Shown: positions 43,046 through 52,187 of the stretch, in pieces
Layout of the letters: each line of letters opens with the position of its first letter
How positions within the stretch are numbered: the first letter of the stretch is position 1
Assembly (NCBI RefSeq): GCF_013327855.1
Contig: NZ_JABUMX010000005.1
Coordinates: 177,256-241,255 of the forward strand
Source of the DNA: Phyllobacterium pellucidum
Lineage (GTDB): Bacteria > Pseudomonadota > Alphaproteobacteria > Rhizobiales > Rhizobiaceae
Direction: 5' to 3'
Length of the DNA: 64,000 nucleotides
Made by a program: the position numbers and the translations under genes
The notes under the pieces: generated by a model
Seen by the model: the letters and a program-made list of their open reading frames with translations, nothing else
What the model was told of the DNA's origin: nothing
Database searches by the model: none

Positions 43046-44812
43046 CTATTCGCACACCCGTCCCTCTTTCATCTTGATGGCGAATACGCGGGTGTCTGCC
43101 TCGAACCCTTTCAACAGGCGCTCTCCAAGGTCATCCAGTGGAAAAGCAGGTCCGATCTGCCGTGCGGTAGCAGCGTCGATGAGGATCTGCCCATCTTTCG
43201 CCGCGGAGCAAAGGCGCGACGCCAGATTGACCACGGGTCCGATAGCCGTGTATTCGAGCCGCCCCTCATAGCCGATCCGACCTACCGTCGCGGCACCGGC
43301 TGCCATCCCCATCCCGAACCCAATGCCATAGCCGACGGAAGTCCAGCGGAAGACGAGTTCCTGAACCGCCTCCTGTATATCCACCGCCATGCGCGCTGCA
43401 AGCCCTACTGGATCGTCACAGGGCACGGGGGCGTTCAATAGCAGCATAAAACCATCACCAGAAAAGCCGGTTTGCGTCGCTTCGTGCTTCTGCACCAGCT
43501 GACCGAGCACGGTGAAGAACTCTTCCAGCACCGCCATGATTTCGCCCGGCTCCGCTTTCGCCGAGAAGGCTGTAAAATTGCGCAGGTCCCCGAACACCAC
43601 CACGACATCGGCCTGCTTGCTCTCCAGCAGTTTCTCGGAGCCCTCGATCTCAATCAACTCCGCCACTTGCGGCGCAAGAAACTGCCTCAGTCGGGCGATG
43701 CGCTCCGAACGCTCTTTCGAAAGCGCGATTTCATCCGCCATTGTGTTAAATCGTTCCGCCAGTTCCTGGAGTTCATCGCCGCTGTCGATGCGAACGCGAT
43801 GATCGAACTGTCCCGCACCGATTTTGGTGGCGCCCTGTTCCAGCAGGCGGATGGGACCGGTGATTCTGCCTGCGAGCACGTATGCGAGTGCAGCCGACAC
43901 CGCAATACCTGCGATCAGGAGGATGCCCGTCCGCCACAACGCGGCGTAGATGGGTGCGAACGCCTCCGATAGGGGTTGCTCGACATACACGGTCCAATTT
44001 GGTCCGGGAACGATGGCGCTACCGGCGATCACCCACGCCCCGCTATCCCCGCGCCGGACTATCACCGGGTTCGAACCGACGGGCACCTGCGTTATATCAT
44101 CGGCCACAGCCGGCCGTTCGGGAACTGCCATAAGGTCTCCCGGGTCCTCGCCACGAAGCACCCGGACAATTTCGGGGTGCGCGATCAGCCGCCCTATGCG
44201 GTCGCGGACATGGGCGTGTCCCTTCTGGCCGACCCTGATGTTGGCGATCACGCTCCAGATCAGCTTCAGGTTGACTTCCGCGATCGCCACCCCGGTGCTG
44301 CTCTTCTCGCCGGCAATCGCGATAGCCATATAAGGCTCCGATCCTCGCGAGAAATGGACCGACCCAAACCGGCTCCCGTTTTCCATCAGCTCCTGAAAGC
44401 TGGCTTCGCGCGACAGATCGCGTCCGCTGTCCATGATGTCCGGCACGATGCGGGAGACGCGCAGGAGTTCCTTGCCCTGGCGGTCTGCCTGCGCGAACTC
44501 GGTGATGGCGGGCGCTTGGCGCAGCAGGCGAAGGGCGTCGAACCGCCGTTCTTCAGGGCTCACAGAGGCGACGGGCAACTGGACGGCCCATCCCATCTGG
44601 TCAATGATTGAGTTCAGGAAACTGCTGATGCGTTCCGACGATGCGCGCGCCTCCGACAAGAGCCTGGAATCAATGGAGGCGCGCTGGTCGCGATACCCAA
44701 GCCAGGCCTCGATCGTTCCGCCGACAATGATGGGCAGCAGAACTGCAGCAAAAATCGTTGTGAAGTATTTCCTGAATAAGCTACGCCTCAATGGTCCGGC
44801 AGCTGTTGTCAC
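43046..44812 (-). CDS. Membrane-bound class III cyclase with Cache and HAMP domains
   Basis: A 588-residue receptor cyclase. Order: membrane helix near 18-38, a periplasmic double-Cache-like domain (about 45-285), a second helix (about 290-312), HAMP (AGRITGPIRLLEQGA onward), a coiled segment, then the catalytic domain with metal aspartates in VFGDLRNFTAFS and GFSGDGFMLLLN and the NLASRLC helix. All catalytic elements look intact. The likely start is a GTG at 44812 with a weak ribosome site. It probably converts an extracytoplasmic signal to cAMP or cGMP. Confidence 0.86.
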   Translation of the reverse strand: MTTAAGPLRRSLFRKYFTTIFAAVLLPIIVGGTIEAWLGYRDQRASIDSRLLSEARASSERISSFLNSIIDQMGWAVQLPVASVSPEERRFDALRLLRQAPAITEFAQADRQGKELLRVSRIVPDIMDSGRDLSREASFQELMENGSRFGSVHFSRGSEPYMAIAIAGEKSSTGVAIAEVNLKLIWSVIANIRVGQKGHAHVRDRIGRLIAHPEIVRVLRGEDPGDLMAVPERPAVADDITQVPVGSNPVIVRRGDSGAWVIAGSAIVPGPNWTVYVEQPLSEAFAPIYAALWRTGILLIAGIAVSAALAYVLAGRITGPIRLLEQGATKIGAGQFDHRVRIDSGDELQELAERFNTMADEIALSKERSERIARLRQFLAPQVAELIEIEGSEKLLESKQADVVVVFGDLRNFTAFSAKAEPGEIMAVLEEFFTVLGQLVQKHEATQTGFSGDGFMLLLNAPVPCDDPVGLAARMAVDIQEAVQELVFRWTSVGYGIGFGMGMAAGAATVGRIGYEGRLEYTAIGPVVNLASRLCSAAKDGQILIDAATARQIGPAFPLDDLGERLLKGFEADTRVFAIKMKEGRVCE

Positions 44813-45184
44813 TGCTGATCGCCTATGCCTGTTGGCTGTCTGAAACGCGGTTTTCCAATGCGGATTGAATATGAGGCTTTCAGCCGTTGCAGGGCGAGAG
44901 CAATTGTGGCCCTGTCCGTTCGACGGAGAGCATCACAGCCGCCTCCGCCCACGGCCGCTGCGTATCTCTGCACGTTTAGGTTGATCCAGAATTGCGCGAC
45001 GGTCAATGCGTACAATTCAAGTGGTAGACGGGTTGGAGCCCCACCCCGCCACGCGATGGCTCCGGCAGGTTTCGGCTAGGCGCTGTATTTGTTGCCGGGT
45101 CCCAACATCACTGGCTTAAGGTCGGACGTGGGCGCAAAGCTGTCGCGGAATGCATTCGCCTGGAAAGGCTGACAAGTCCGCCGA
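44813..45184. other. Intergenic region, nothing recognised
   Basis: About 370 bases upstream of the receptor cyclase and after the zwf gene. An 84-codon plus frame at 44825-45079 and a 68-codon minus frame at 44809-45015 lack ribosome sites and motifs. No RNA gene or hairpin stands out. Confidence 0.4.
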
Positions 45185-46642
45185 CTACTCCTTCGCCGGA
45201 TCTCGCCAGGCCCGCTCGAACGGCAGGCGCCAGGCATGAGGCGCGATGAGTTGGTGGATCGATTTCGGGCCCCAGCCGCCCTGATCATAGAGGCGCACCG
45301 GCGGCGGGTTTTCCAAGAGCGGTTGCGAGATTTCCCAGAGCCGCTCTATACCCTCGGCGGTGGTAAACAGCGTGTGATCGCCACGCATGGCGTCGAGGAT
45401 CAGGCGCTCGTAGGCCTCGAGCACTTCGCCGATCAGACCGGTTTCGCTCATTGCGAACTGCAACGACAGCTTGTCGAGCCTGAACCCTGGGCCAGGTCGC
45501 TTGCCATAGAAGGACAACGAGACCTTTGAGGCATCCGCAAGGTCGAACGTGAGGTGGTCCGGTCCTTGCGCCCCAACACCCGAGCCGGCCGGAAACATCG
45601 ACTTGGGAGGCTCTCGGAAGGCGATCGAGATGATGCGCTGGCCCTCCGCAAGACGTTTTCCCGTGCGCAGGAAGAAGGGCACGCCCGCCCAGCGCCAATT
45701 GTCGATGGCACATTTGAGGGCGATGAAGGTATCGGTGTCACTCTCCGGATCAACTCCCGGCTCCTTGCGGTAGCCGATATATTGGCCGCGCACGACATCG
45801 CGTGGCTCGATCGGCAGCATGGAGCGGAACACCTTGTTCTTTTCCTCCGAGATCGGCGCCGGCTCCAAGGCCGTGGGCGGTTCCATCGCCATAAAGGCCA
45901 GGATCTGAAAGAGGTGGGTCACCACCATGTCGCGATAGGCGCCCGTCGTCTCGTAGAAGGCCGCGCGGGTGGAAAGGCCCAGCGTCTCCGGAACGTCGAT
46001 CTGCACATGGTTTATGAAGTTGCGGTTCCAGATTGGCTCGAAAAGCCCGTTGGCGAAGCGGAAAGCGAGGATGTTCTGCGCCGGTTCCTTGCCGAGGAAG
46101 TGGTCGATACGGAAAATCTGCTTTTCGTCGAAAACCTCGTGCAGTCTCTTGTTCAGTTCCATCGCACTGACAAGGTCCGTGCCGAACGGCTTTTCCATAA
46201 TGATGCGGCAACCCTCAACGAGTTTCGCCTCAGCAAGGAGTTGCACGGCCGAGAGCGCCGCCCTTGGCGGCACGGAAAGATAATGCACGCGCCGCGTTTC
46301 CGGCCCAAGCGCCTCCTCTGCCTTATTCACCGCTTCCTTCAACAAGCCCGCGCCGGCAGAAAGCGGGACATAGTCAAGCGATGAAGAGAAATCTTCCCAT
46401 TCGGTCTCGGTGAATTTGCGGGTCAGGAACGTGCTGAGCGACTCGCGTGCGATGGCGCGGAAACCGTCGGCATCGATCTCATCGAGCGAAACACCGACGA
46501 TGCGGCACCCGGGTATAAAGCCAGCCCTGACGAGATGAAACAGGCCCGGCAGAAGCTTGCGACGGGAGAGATCGCCCGTTGCCCCGAAGAGGACAACGAC
46601 CTGCGGGTAGCCGGGTCCGACCCGAGTCAAGTTCTTTTGCAC
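45185..46642 (-). CDS. zwf: Glucose-6-phosphate 1-dehydrogenase
   Basis: A 485-residue enzyme oxidising glucose-6-phosphate to 6-phosphogluconolactone with NAD(P)+, feeding the Entner-Doudoroff and pentose phosphate routes. It has the nucleotide-binding [11 protein letters not shown] motif, the EKPFG substrate loop and the catalytic RIDHFLGKE motif. GTG 46642 with GGAG eight bases upstream gives the normal family length; an open frame reaches 46753. It is not next to pgl or edd, so it may be a second isozyme. Confidence 0.93.
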   Translation of the reverse strand: MQKNLTRVGPGYPQVVVLFGATGDLSRRKLLPGLFHLVRAGFIPGCRIVGVSLDEIDADGFRAIARESLSTFLTRKFTETEWEDFSSSLDYVPLSAGAGLLKEAVNKAEEALGPETRRVHYLSVPPRAALSAVQLLAEAKLVEGCRIIMEKPFGTDLVSAMELNKRLHEVFDEKQIFRIDHFLGKEPAQNILAFRFANGLFEPIWNRNFINHVQIDVPETLGLSTRAAFYETTGAYRDMVVTHLFQILAFMAMEPPTALEPAPISEEKNKVFRSMLPIEPRDVVRGQYIGYRKEPGVDPESDTDTFIALKCAIDNWRWAGVPFFLRTGKRLAEGQRIISIAFREPPKSMFPAGSGVGAQGPDHLTFDLADASKVSLSFYGKRPGPGFRLDKLSLQFAMSETGLIGEVLEAYERLILDAMRGDHTLFTTAEGIERLWEISQPLLENPPPVRLYDQGGWGPKSIHQLIAPHAWRLPFERAWRDPAKE

Positions 46643-46805
46643 AGTGCCCGCTCCACTTTCTTCTGTTGCCCAGTCCTGCACCTTTTTGGCTGGCTGCCCT
46701 GATACTTGACGCCCGCAGCATGCCTCGCCCGATCGAAGGCTGAATAGAGACATGAATAGCCCAGTCGATCAAGGATTTACGGGTTTCATCATCCCTCCAG
46801 GCGTT

Positions 46806-46834
46806 CGCATCAACCGGACAGTTGACGCGGACAA
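46806..46834 (+). repeat. 29-bp dispersed repeat, copy 2
   Basis: Matches 41146-41174 at 27 of 29 positions; the inverted repeat is imperfect here (CAACCGGACAGTTG), but TTGACGCGGACAA is kept. It lies 122 bases before the PhnB-like gene and in the divergent region with zwf. Confidence 0.5.
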
Positions 46835-46955
46835 CGGTATCGTGCCCACGTGGGGCCATACCAAACTTTCGTTCGATTTTTTGCGTGGGAACTGTCGGTA
46901 TGGAAGCTCCAACTTCGTCCTACTGACAGAAGTCCATTCAACAGGAGGTTACACG

Positions 46956-47426
46956 ATGAAGGTTACGCAACATCTTTGGTTCGAGAAAGACATGGAGGCG
47001 GCAGTCCGCTTCTACACCTCGCTGATTGGCGGCTCTTCCGTCGAATGGGTCTCGACCATTCCGGCAGATACGCCAAGCGGACCGGCGGGGAGCGTTAAAC
47101 TCGCAGGCTTTACCCTCGGCGATCAGCGCTACATGGCTATCGAAGCCGGACCGCTCGATCCGTTCAATCACAGTTTTTCGATCATCGTCGAGTGCGAGAC
47201 CCAAGGTGAGATCGACCGCCTTTGGGAAGCATTGCAGGACGGAGGCTCGACGGAGCAATGCGGATGGTTGCGCGATCGCTGGGGGTTGTCCTGGCAAATC
47301 ACCCCCAAGCGCCTCGGTGAATTGATGAGCGACCCGGACCCGGCGAAGGCCAAGCGTGTCACCGAAGCCATGCTCAAGATGAAGAAATTCGACATTGCCG
47401 GACTGGAAGCTGCAGCAAAGGGCTGA
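46956..47426 (+). CDS. PhnB-like VOC-fold protein (3-demethylubiquinone methyltransferase-like family)
   Basis: A 156-residue protein of the PhnB/glyoxalase-like fold: VTQHLWFEKDMEAAVRFYTS at the start, FTLGDQRYMAIEAGP in the middle, and the GWLRDRWGLSWQITP signature near 110-125. The family name derives from misannotated methyltransferases; no reaction is established. AGGAGG six bases before ATG 46956 is a near-ideal site and rules out the longer frame. It is divergent from zwf. Confidence 0.85.
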   Translation: MKVTQHLWFEKDMEAAVRFYTSLIGGSSVEWVSTIPADTPSGPAGSVKLAGFTLGDQRYMAIEAGPLDPFNHSFSIIVECETQGEIDRLWEALQDGGSTEQCGWLRDRWGLSWQITPKRLGELMSDPDPAKAKRVTEAMLKMKKFDIAGLEAAAKG

Positions 47427-47482
47427 ACCTCCAGGAAAAGCCGAGGCATCGACGGAACTCTTCCAAGACTTCGCGGCACAAT

Positions 47483-47509
47483 GGGGCGGCCGCACATTGC
47501 CGCCGCCCC
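47483..47509. terminator. Hairpin between converging genes
   Basis: Eight-bp stem GGGGCGGC / GCCGCCCC with an 11-base loop, lying between the PhnB-like stop and the epoxide hydrolase stop. No T-tract, so only moderately supported. Confidence 0.4.
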
Positions 47510-47521
47510 GTTGATTGCTGG

Positions 47522-48850
47522 TTAGCGCAGCGACTGGAGCCCCGTTCTAAGTTCGGTAGTGAACAGCGCCGGCTGTTCCCAGGCGGCGAAGTGGCCGCCC
47601 TTGTCGAGCTTGTTGTAGTGGATCAGCTTGGGATACGCCTTCTCCACCCAACTACGCGGCGCCGTATAGATCTCGTCGGGGAAAGCGCTTACTGCCACCG
47701 GGATGGTGACGTTCTTCGGCGCGAAGAATGGAAGCTTGTTTTCCCAATAGAGACGAGCCGAAGATACGCCCGTATTCGTCAGCCAGTAGAGCGTAATGTT
47801 GTCGAGAATGTCGTCTCGCGTAAGGCCCTCGGTTTTACCGTCGAAGATGCGCGTGATGAGTTCATAACTGCGGATGTCGTGATCGAGTATCCAGGCGGCG
47901 AGACCGACGGGCGAATCCTCAATCGCATAAAGGGTCTGGGGTCGGTTCCCCATCTCCTGCGCGTAAGCCAGCCCATGCTTGTAGAAGAAGGCAAGCTGGT
48001 CATAGGCATTCTTCTCTTCAGGCGAGAGTCCCTCGGGAGGCGCCGCTCCTGCGAAAGCCGCCTTATCGATCTCAGGCGGCACTGCGCCGGCCATATTGGT
48101 ATGAATGCCGATCAGTTCCGGCGGCGCCTGCACGCCCATCTGATCGACAATTAGCGCGCCCCAATCACCGCCCTGCGCGACAAATTTCGTGTAGCCGAGG
48201 CGCTTCATCAACGCGGTCCAGGCGGCTGCGATGCGGACGGCGTCCCAGCCTGTAGTGGTCGGCTTACCGGAAAAGCCGTAGCCGGGCATCGACGGTATGA
48301 CGACATGAAAGGCGTCCTTTTCGGTGCCGCCGTATGCTGTCGGATTTGTGAGCGGGTCAATGATCTTCAATTGCTCGATGATCGAGCCGGGCCACCCATG
48401 TGTGACGATGAGCGGCAATGCGTTCTCATGTTTAGAACGGGCGTGGATAAAGTGAATCTCCAGCCCGTCAATCTCGGTTGTAAACTGCGGCAAGGCGTTG
48501 AGCCGGGCCTCGACTTTGCGCCAGTCGTAATCCGTTCCCCAATAGCCGGCGAGTGCCTTGATCGTCGCGAGTTGCACACCTTGTGTTGCATCCGTCACCA
48601 CTTCTTGCGGCGGCAGTTTGGTAGCGGCGATGCGTCGACGCAGATCTTCGAGTTGGGCGTCCGGAATGTTCACCGTGAACGGGCGGATTTCTTCCGTCGC
48701 GGCCATGGCGTCCGGTCCGGCAAAAAGGCTCGCCGTGGTTGCAGCCGCAATCCCCAGTGAGACAGTGCTCAAGAATTCGCGCCGGCTTTGTCGGATAGGT
48801 CTGACCGCCGGCACTGATGAATGCTCGTTGGGATATTCTGTGTCTGCCAT
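47522..48850 (-). CDS. Epoxide hydrolase family protein, Tat-exported
   Basis: A 442-residue alpha/beta hydrolase beginning with a twin-arginine signal (SRREFLSTVSLGIAAATTA, cleavage near AMAAT). It then has the N-terminal epoxide hydrolase domain (RPFTVNIPDAQLEDLRRRI), the oxyanion HGWPGS, the nucleophile Asp in QGGDWGAL and the catalytic His in DKGGHFAAWEQP. It hydrolyses epoxides to diols in the family's known cases; periplasmic location is predicted. ATG 48850 with GGGAG upstream is preferred over a longer frame to 48898. Confidence 0.87.
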   Translation of the reverse strand: MADTEYPNEHSSVPAVRPIRQSRREFLSTVSLGIAAATTASLFAGPDAMAATEEIRPFTVNIPDAQLEDLRRRIAATKLPPQEVVTDATQGVQLATIKALAGYWGTDYDWRKVEARLNALPQFTTEIDGLEIHFIHARSKHENALPLIVTHGWPGSIIEQLKIIDPLTNPTAYGGTEKDAFHVVIPSMPGYGFSGKPTTTGWDAVRIAAAWTALMKRLGYTKFVAQGGDWGALIVDQMGVQAPPELIGIHTNMAGAVPPEIDKAAFAGAAPPEGLSPEEKNAYDQLAFFYKHGLAYAQEMGNRPQTLYAIEDSPVGLAAWILDHDIRSYELITRIFDGKTEGLTRDDILDNITLYWLTNTGVSSARLYWENKLPFFAPKNVTIPVAVSAFPDEIYTAPRSWVEKAYPKLIHYNKLDKGGHFAAWEQPALFTTELRTGLQSLR

Positions 48851-49116
48851 TGTAGTGCTCCCGTTGGTCGGGCCCAAACAGAGAGACATGTCCTTCACGT
48901 GATACGCTTAAGATTACGCCGGTAGCATCTCATGCACTCTGAAGATGTGGCCCGTGCGAAAATCACCACGCCGCGATGCCAACAACAGGAATGAACGGCG
49001 TGCGTGCGGGATCGATGATCCTTTGCAAACATATCCACCGACAAGTACGTTACGGTAACATCGCTTGCCTTGGCGCTTGTATCGACGCGCCGATGGCGGT
49101 CGTCCCAACCCGGTGA

Positions 49117-50163
49117 CTAACCCCTGCCCGATGTTGACGTTTCACGGCGCTCAGCTGCTTCCAGCATCTGCGCCGCCTTGGTATAGCCCCCGCCCAATCC
49201 GTCGAGGAAATGCAAATGCGAATTGGGCTGTCCCGATGGTACCAGACAGGTCATCAGGGCATGCGACTGTCGATGCAGTCCGAAGTTGATTTCGCCGCGC
49301 GCCCTTGCCTCGATGAGCAAGGCTTCCACTGTCTCGATTTGTTCGGTTGTGCAATCCAGCGTCAGGCGCAACCCATCGTCAAACTTGCGGAAATCGGAAT
49401 TGGAAGCGATCTCCGCCCACATTTTCGCATCGATGTATTTCTTGCTGTCCCTTGGGATGCCTATCTCCTCGGGAAGCGGATGAGAGCGGCGCGAACCGGT
49501 ATCGAAGACTGCAAGGACCGCTCGCGCGACCTTGGCGAAGGCTTCGGGGTGCGTATTTTCCGACGGCTCTACCAGAAGTGACAGGATCTTCCCTCGCCGG
49601 CTGGGAAAGGGTGTCCAGTCACAGGTAAGTCCAGACAGGTCAGGCTTGGTCTTGTCTGTACCCTGCTCGACGAGAAAACGCCCGCTCTTGATTTGCTGCT
49701 CGGCCCATTTCACCCCGCCTCCGGCAAACATCGCATAGGTGGCCTGTTCCGACGCCGCGTAGCGGGCGATTCTGACATCGCGTCCAGCGGCGCGAATGTC
49801 TCCTATAGGCACTAGACCAGTTCGCAACTTGAGATTGAGATCGCTTTGCGCAAATCTTGAGACCTGCCGCATCACCGATGTTGCGATCCTATGGCCGTGT
49901 GGCGGCAATGCGAAAGCGGCTCCGTCGCCCCGAAACACAAACGGAAAATCGAACGACTCCCAAGCATTTCCGAGCGCGGCTATGATCGTCGCCCCGGCGT
50001 AGTTTACGTCTTCATATCGCCCTGACCCGATCGCAGAGGTTGAATCGATGACGTCCGTTATTCCGATGATCCAATCGTCCGGCAAAGCCTCATAGATGGC
50101 GGGGTCCAGCACGCGCGAAAACTCGCTGTAGGCCGGGCTTGACCTTCCATAGTCATCGATCAT
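49117..50163 (-). CDS. DUF3095 protein, nucleotidyl cyclase-like
   Basis: A 348-residue protein of the DUF3095 family. It contains a cyclase-fold metal motif (ITDVIDSTSAIGSGRYEDVN) and a FVFRGDGAAFALP block mimicking the second metal site, but lacks the usual NxxxR helix, so catalysis is uncertain. AGGAG before ATG 50163 supports this start; an alternative ATG at 50244 overlaps the ohr stop (ATGA) and would couple translation. Either way it is co-directional with and adjacent to ohr, so it may respond to peroxide stress (inference). Confidence 0.72.
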   Translation of the reverse strand: MIDDYGRSSPAYSEFSRVLDPAIYEALPDDWIIGITDVIDSTSAIGSGRYEDVNYAGATIIAALGNAWESFDFPFVFRGDGAAFALPPHGHRIATSVMRQVSRFAQSDLNLKLRTGLVPIGDIRAAGRDVRIARYAASEQATYAMFAGGGVKWAEQQIKSGRFLVEQGTDKTKPDLSGLTCDWTPFPSRRGKILSLLVEPSENTHPEAFAKVARAVLAVFDTGSRRSHPLPEEIGIPRDSKKYIDAKMWAEIASNSDFRKFDDGLRLTLDCTTEQIETVEALLIEARARGEINFGLHRQSHALMTCLVPSGQPNSHLHFLDGLGGGYTKAAQMLEAAERRETSTSGRG

Positions 50164-50240
50164 CGAACGCGCTCCTGTTGGGATGTCACTTTTACCAAAG
50201 TGGTCGGCCCGCCATGTTTGAACAGACCGGCCGATCTGCC

Positions 50241-50636
50241 TCATAGGAGTTTGGTCGCGACTTCAATATTGCCGTGCACCGCCTTGGAATAGGGGCAAAT
50301 CGAATGAGCCGCTTCGAGCAACTCTTCGGCTAGAGCGCGGTCGATTCCCGGCACGCTTACATTGAGTCGCGCCCGGAGAAAATAGGAGCCCTCATCGACA
50401 TTCAGGTCGATTTCGGCGTCAACTTCCGTTGCTGCTGGAAGCTTGATATTCCTTTGGGCGGCGGCGACCTCAATCGCTCCCATGTAGCAAGCGGACCAAG
50501 CGGCGCCGAACAGATTTTCGGCGGCAGGATGCGGCTGCGGAACCTTGAGATCTAGCTTGCCGTCGCTGCTGCGCGTATTGCCGTCGCGCCCGCTCGTGTT
50601 ATGGGTCTTTCCAGTAAAAAGGAGCTTCTCGGTCAT
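50241..50636 (-). CDS. ohr: Organic hydroperoxide resistance protein (Ohr/OsmC family)
   Basis: A 131-residue thiol peroxidase reducing organic and lipid hydroperoxides. The two catalytic cysteines are at C50 (AWSACYMGA) and C114 (HSICPYSK), and the PxxLF-like AAENLFGAAW motif is typical. ATG 50636 has GAGG about eight bases upstream; a TTG lies two codons earlier. It is divergent from ohrR with inverted repeats between, and DUF3095 follows immediately. Confidence 0.92.
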   Translation of the reverse strand: MTEKLLFTGKTHNTSGRDGNTRSSDGKLDLKVPQPHPAAENLFGAAWSACYMGAIEVAAAQRNIKLPAATEVDAEIDLNVDEGSYFLRARLNVSVPGIDRALAEELLEAAHSICPYSKAVHGNIEVATKLL

Positions 50637-50654
50637 CGTCAAATCCTCGTGTTA

Positions 50655-50689
50655 TTACATCGTATCCGATCCTTTCGGATGCGATGTAA
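50655..50689. promoter_or_regulatory. Large dyad in the ohr-ohrR region, probable OhrR-controlled site
   Basis: TTACATCG at 50655-50662 pairs with CGATGTAA at 50682-50689, and inner ATCCGA pairs with TCGGAT, giving 14-base arms with one mismatch. A second element with CGATTTAATCG lies at 50724-50734. The 145 bases between the divergent genes are where OhrR normally binds (known for the family). The exact operator is inferred. Confidence 0.55.
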
Positions 50690-50781
50690 ATAGTCAGATG
50701 CAACCCTGATGTCAATACCATTGCGATTTAATCGTATGCGATCTATATAGGATTAATCCAAATTATGTCCCAGGAGGCGTC

Positions 50782-51315
50782 ATGTCTGTTTCGAAAGCCA
50801 AAGCCCCGGACTTAACCGCGCCCTCTTCCACGGTGCCCGCCGACGAGCGTCGACAGCTGTCGAATTTTCTGTGTTTCGCAGTTTACTCGGCAAATTTGGC
50901 GTTTGGCCGTGCATACAAACCCATTCTCGACAAGCTTGGCCTGACCTATACCCAGTATATCGCTCTGGTCGCGCTTTCTGAAGGGGACGATCTGACCGTT
51001 GGCGCGCTTGGTGAGAAATTATTTCTCGAATCCAATACGCTGACGCCCATTCTCAAGAAACTCGAGACAACAGGCTATCTGCAACGTCGCCGCGATCCAG
51101 CGGACGAACGGCAGGTGCGCGTGAGCCTACTGCCTGCCGGACGGAAACTTCTCGATAAGATTCCTGCCGCGTCGGTTGTTGACGCCACCGGACTTGGTGA
51201 GGATTTTCCAGAAGTGCAGAAATCGGTGACGAAACTGCGCGACAACCTTTTGCGGGCGACGCAAGGCCGCAGCGGCAGGGCGTCAGCGGACGATGACCGT
51301 AAATCCGGCACATAG
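50782..51315 (+). CDS. ohrR: MarR-family peroxide-sensing repressor OhrR
   Basis: A 177-residue MarR regulator. The sensing cysteine C31 lies in LSNFLCFAVYSANLAFGRAY, as in OhrR, and the winged HTH follows (LGEKLFLESNTLTPILKKLETTGYLQRRRDPADERQ). Oxidation of that Cys by organic hydroperoxides releases DNA in the family. It is longer than usual (about 145-150) because of an N-terminal and a C-terminal Ser/Asp-rich extension. AGGAGG precedes the ATG. Confidence 0.9.
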   Translation: MSVSKAKAPDLTAPSSTVPADERRQLSNFLCFAVYSANLAFGRAYKPILDKLGLTYTQYIALVALSEGDDLTVGALGEKLFLESNTLTPILKKLETTGYLQRRRDPADERQVRVSLLPAGRKLLDKIPAASVVDATGLGEDFPEVQKSVTKLRDNLLRATQGRSGRASADDDRKSGT

Positions 51316-51427
51316 AGTGTGTCGATGATCCGCACGTGGCGCGTGGCGCCATAGGCTCCACTGACCGCTTGAATCCCCTGCCCAAAAGTAATACCTTCTA
51401 CGACAAGAGCATTACCAGAGGCACAGA

Positions 51428-51661
51428 ATGACCACCACCGTGACGACGAAAGGGCAAGTTACGATCCCCAAGCCCGTGCGTGACTTCCTGGGAATCGGGC
51501 CGGGCAGCAAGGTCGATTTCCACCGCGCGGTCGATGGCAGCGTCGTCATTACCCGCGCAGACAACAAGCAGCCGAAGAGCCGCTTTGGGAGCCTGCGCGG
51601 CCACGCTGGTTCGGGTCTCGATACGGATGCGATCCTTGCCCTCACCCGCGGTGAGAAGTGA
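51428..51661 (+). CDS. AbrB/MazE-type antitoxin (VapB-like)
   Basis: A 77-residue swapped-hairpin DNA-binding antitoxin (TTKGQVTIPKPVRDFLGIGPG), followed by a flexible tail (SRFGSLRGHAGSGLDTDAIL) that would bind the toxin. It is coupled by a GTGA overlap to the PIN toxin, so the two form a toxin-antitoxin operon. AGAGG lies upstream. Confidence 0.88.
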   Translation: MTTTVTTKGQVTIPKPVRDFLGIGPGSKVDFHRAVDGSVVITRADNKQPKSRFGSLRGHAGSGLDTDAILALTRGEK

Positions 51662-52062
51662 TCCTCGTTGATACCAATGTGTTGCTCGATCTTGTCACCA
51701 ACGACCCGAAATGGGCCGACTGGTCGATCGCGCAGTTGGAGGCCGCGTCGTTGCGGGGCCCCCTGCTGATCAACGACGTTGTCTACGCCGAACTTGCGGT
51801 TCGCTACAATCGCATCGAACACCTCGACGCATTCATTGATGAGGCCGGACTGGAAATAATACCGATCCCGAGAGAAGCACTCTTCCTTGCCGGTAAAGTC
51901 TTCATGCAATATCGCAAGGCAGGTGGGGCCCGCACAGGCGTGCTGCCTGACTTTTTCATAGGGGCCCAGGCGGCCGTGGCCCGGTTGACTTTGCTTACGC
52001 GTGACGTCGGACGATACCGTACCTACTTTCCAACACTGACGCTGGTGACACCCGGCAGCTAG
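51658..52062 (+). CDS. PIN-domain toxin (VapC-like ribonuclease)
   Basis: A 134-residue PIN nuclease, predicted to cleave tRNA or rRNA when free. The metal-binding acids are present: D5 in VDTNVLLD, a Glu near YAELAV, Asp in LPDFFIGA and Asp in TRDVGRY. The start is GTG 51658, overlapping the antitoxin stop. The length is standard. Confidence 0.88.
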   Translation: MILVDTNVLLDLVTNDPKWADWSIAQLEAASLRGPLLINDVVYAELAVRYNRIEHLDAFIDEAGLEIIPIPREALFLAGKVFMQYRKAGGARTGVLPDFFIGAQAAVARLTLLTRDVGRYRTYFPTLTLVTPGS

Positions 52063-52187
52063 ATCACTCCTATAATTAGGCATGATGCTGCTAACCAATG
52101 CGGTTAGGTCGCTACGCCCCGCGTATTATAGAATGATTTTGTCTCTCCATTCATTGTCGAAAACGCCGACAACGAAGGAGATAGGTT

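Noticed and set aside
44809..45079. Small frames on both strands between zwf and the receptor cyclase
   Set aside because: No ribosome site, no motif, low-complexity Pro/Ala or Gly runs typical of chance frames in GC-rich DNA.
45185..46642. zwf-pgl-edd operon
   Set aside because: Only zwf is present. Downstream of it is a gap and then the receptor cyclase, so no Entner-Doudoroff cluster can be claimed here.
48914..49108. Minus frame starting MGRPP, reminiscent of TetR N-termini
   Set aside because: The residues after the first five do not form an HTH. A short palindrome (GTTACGGTAAC at 49049-49059) is present but has no clear target.
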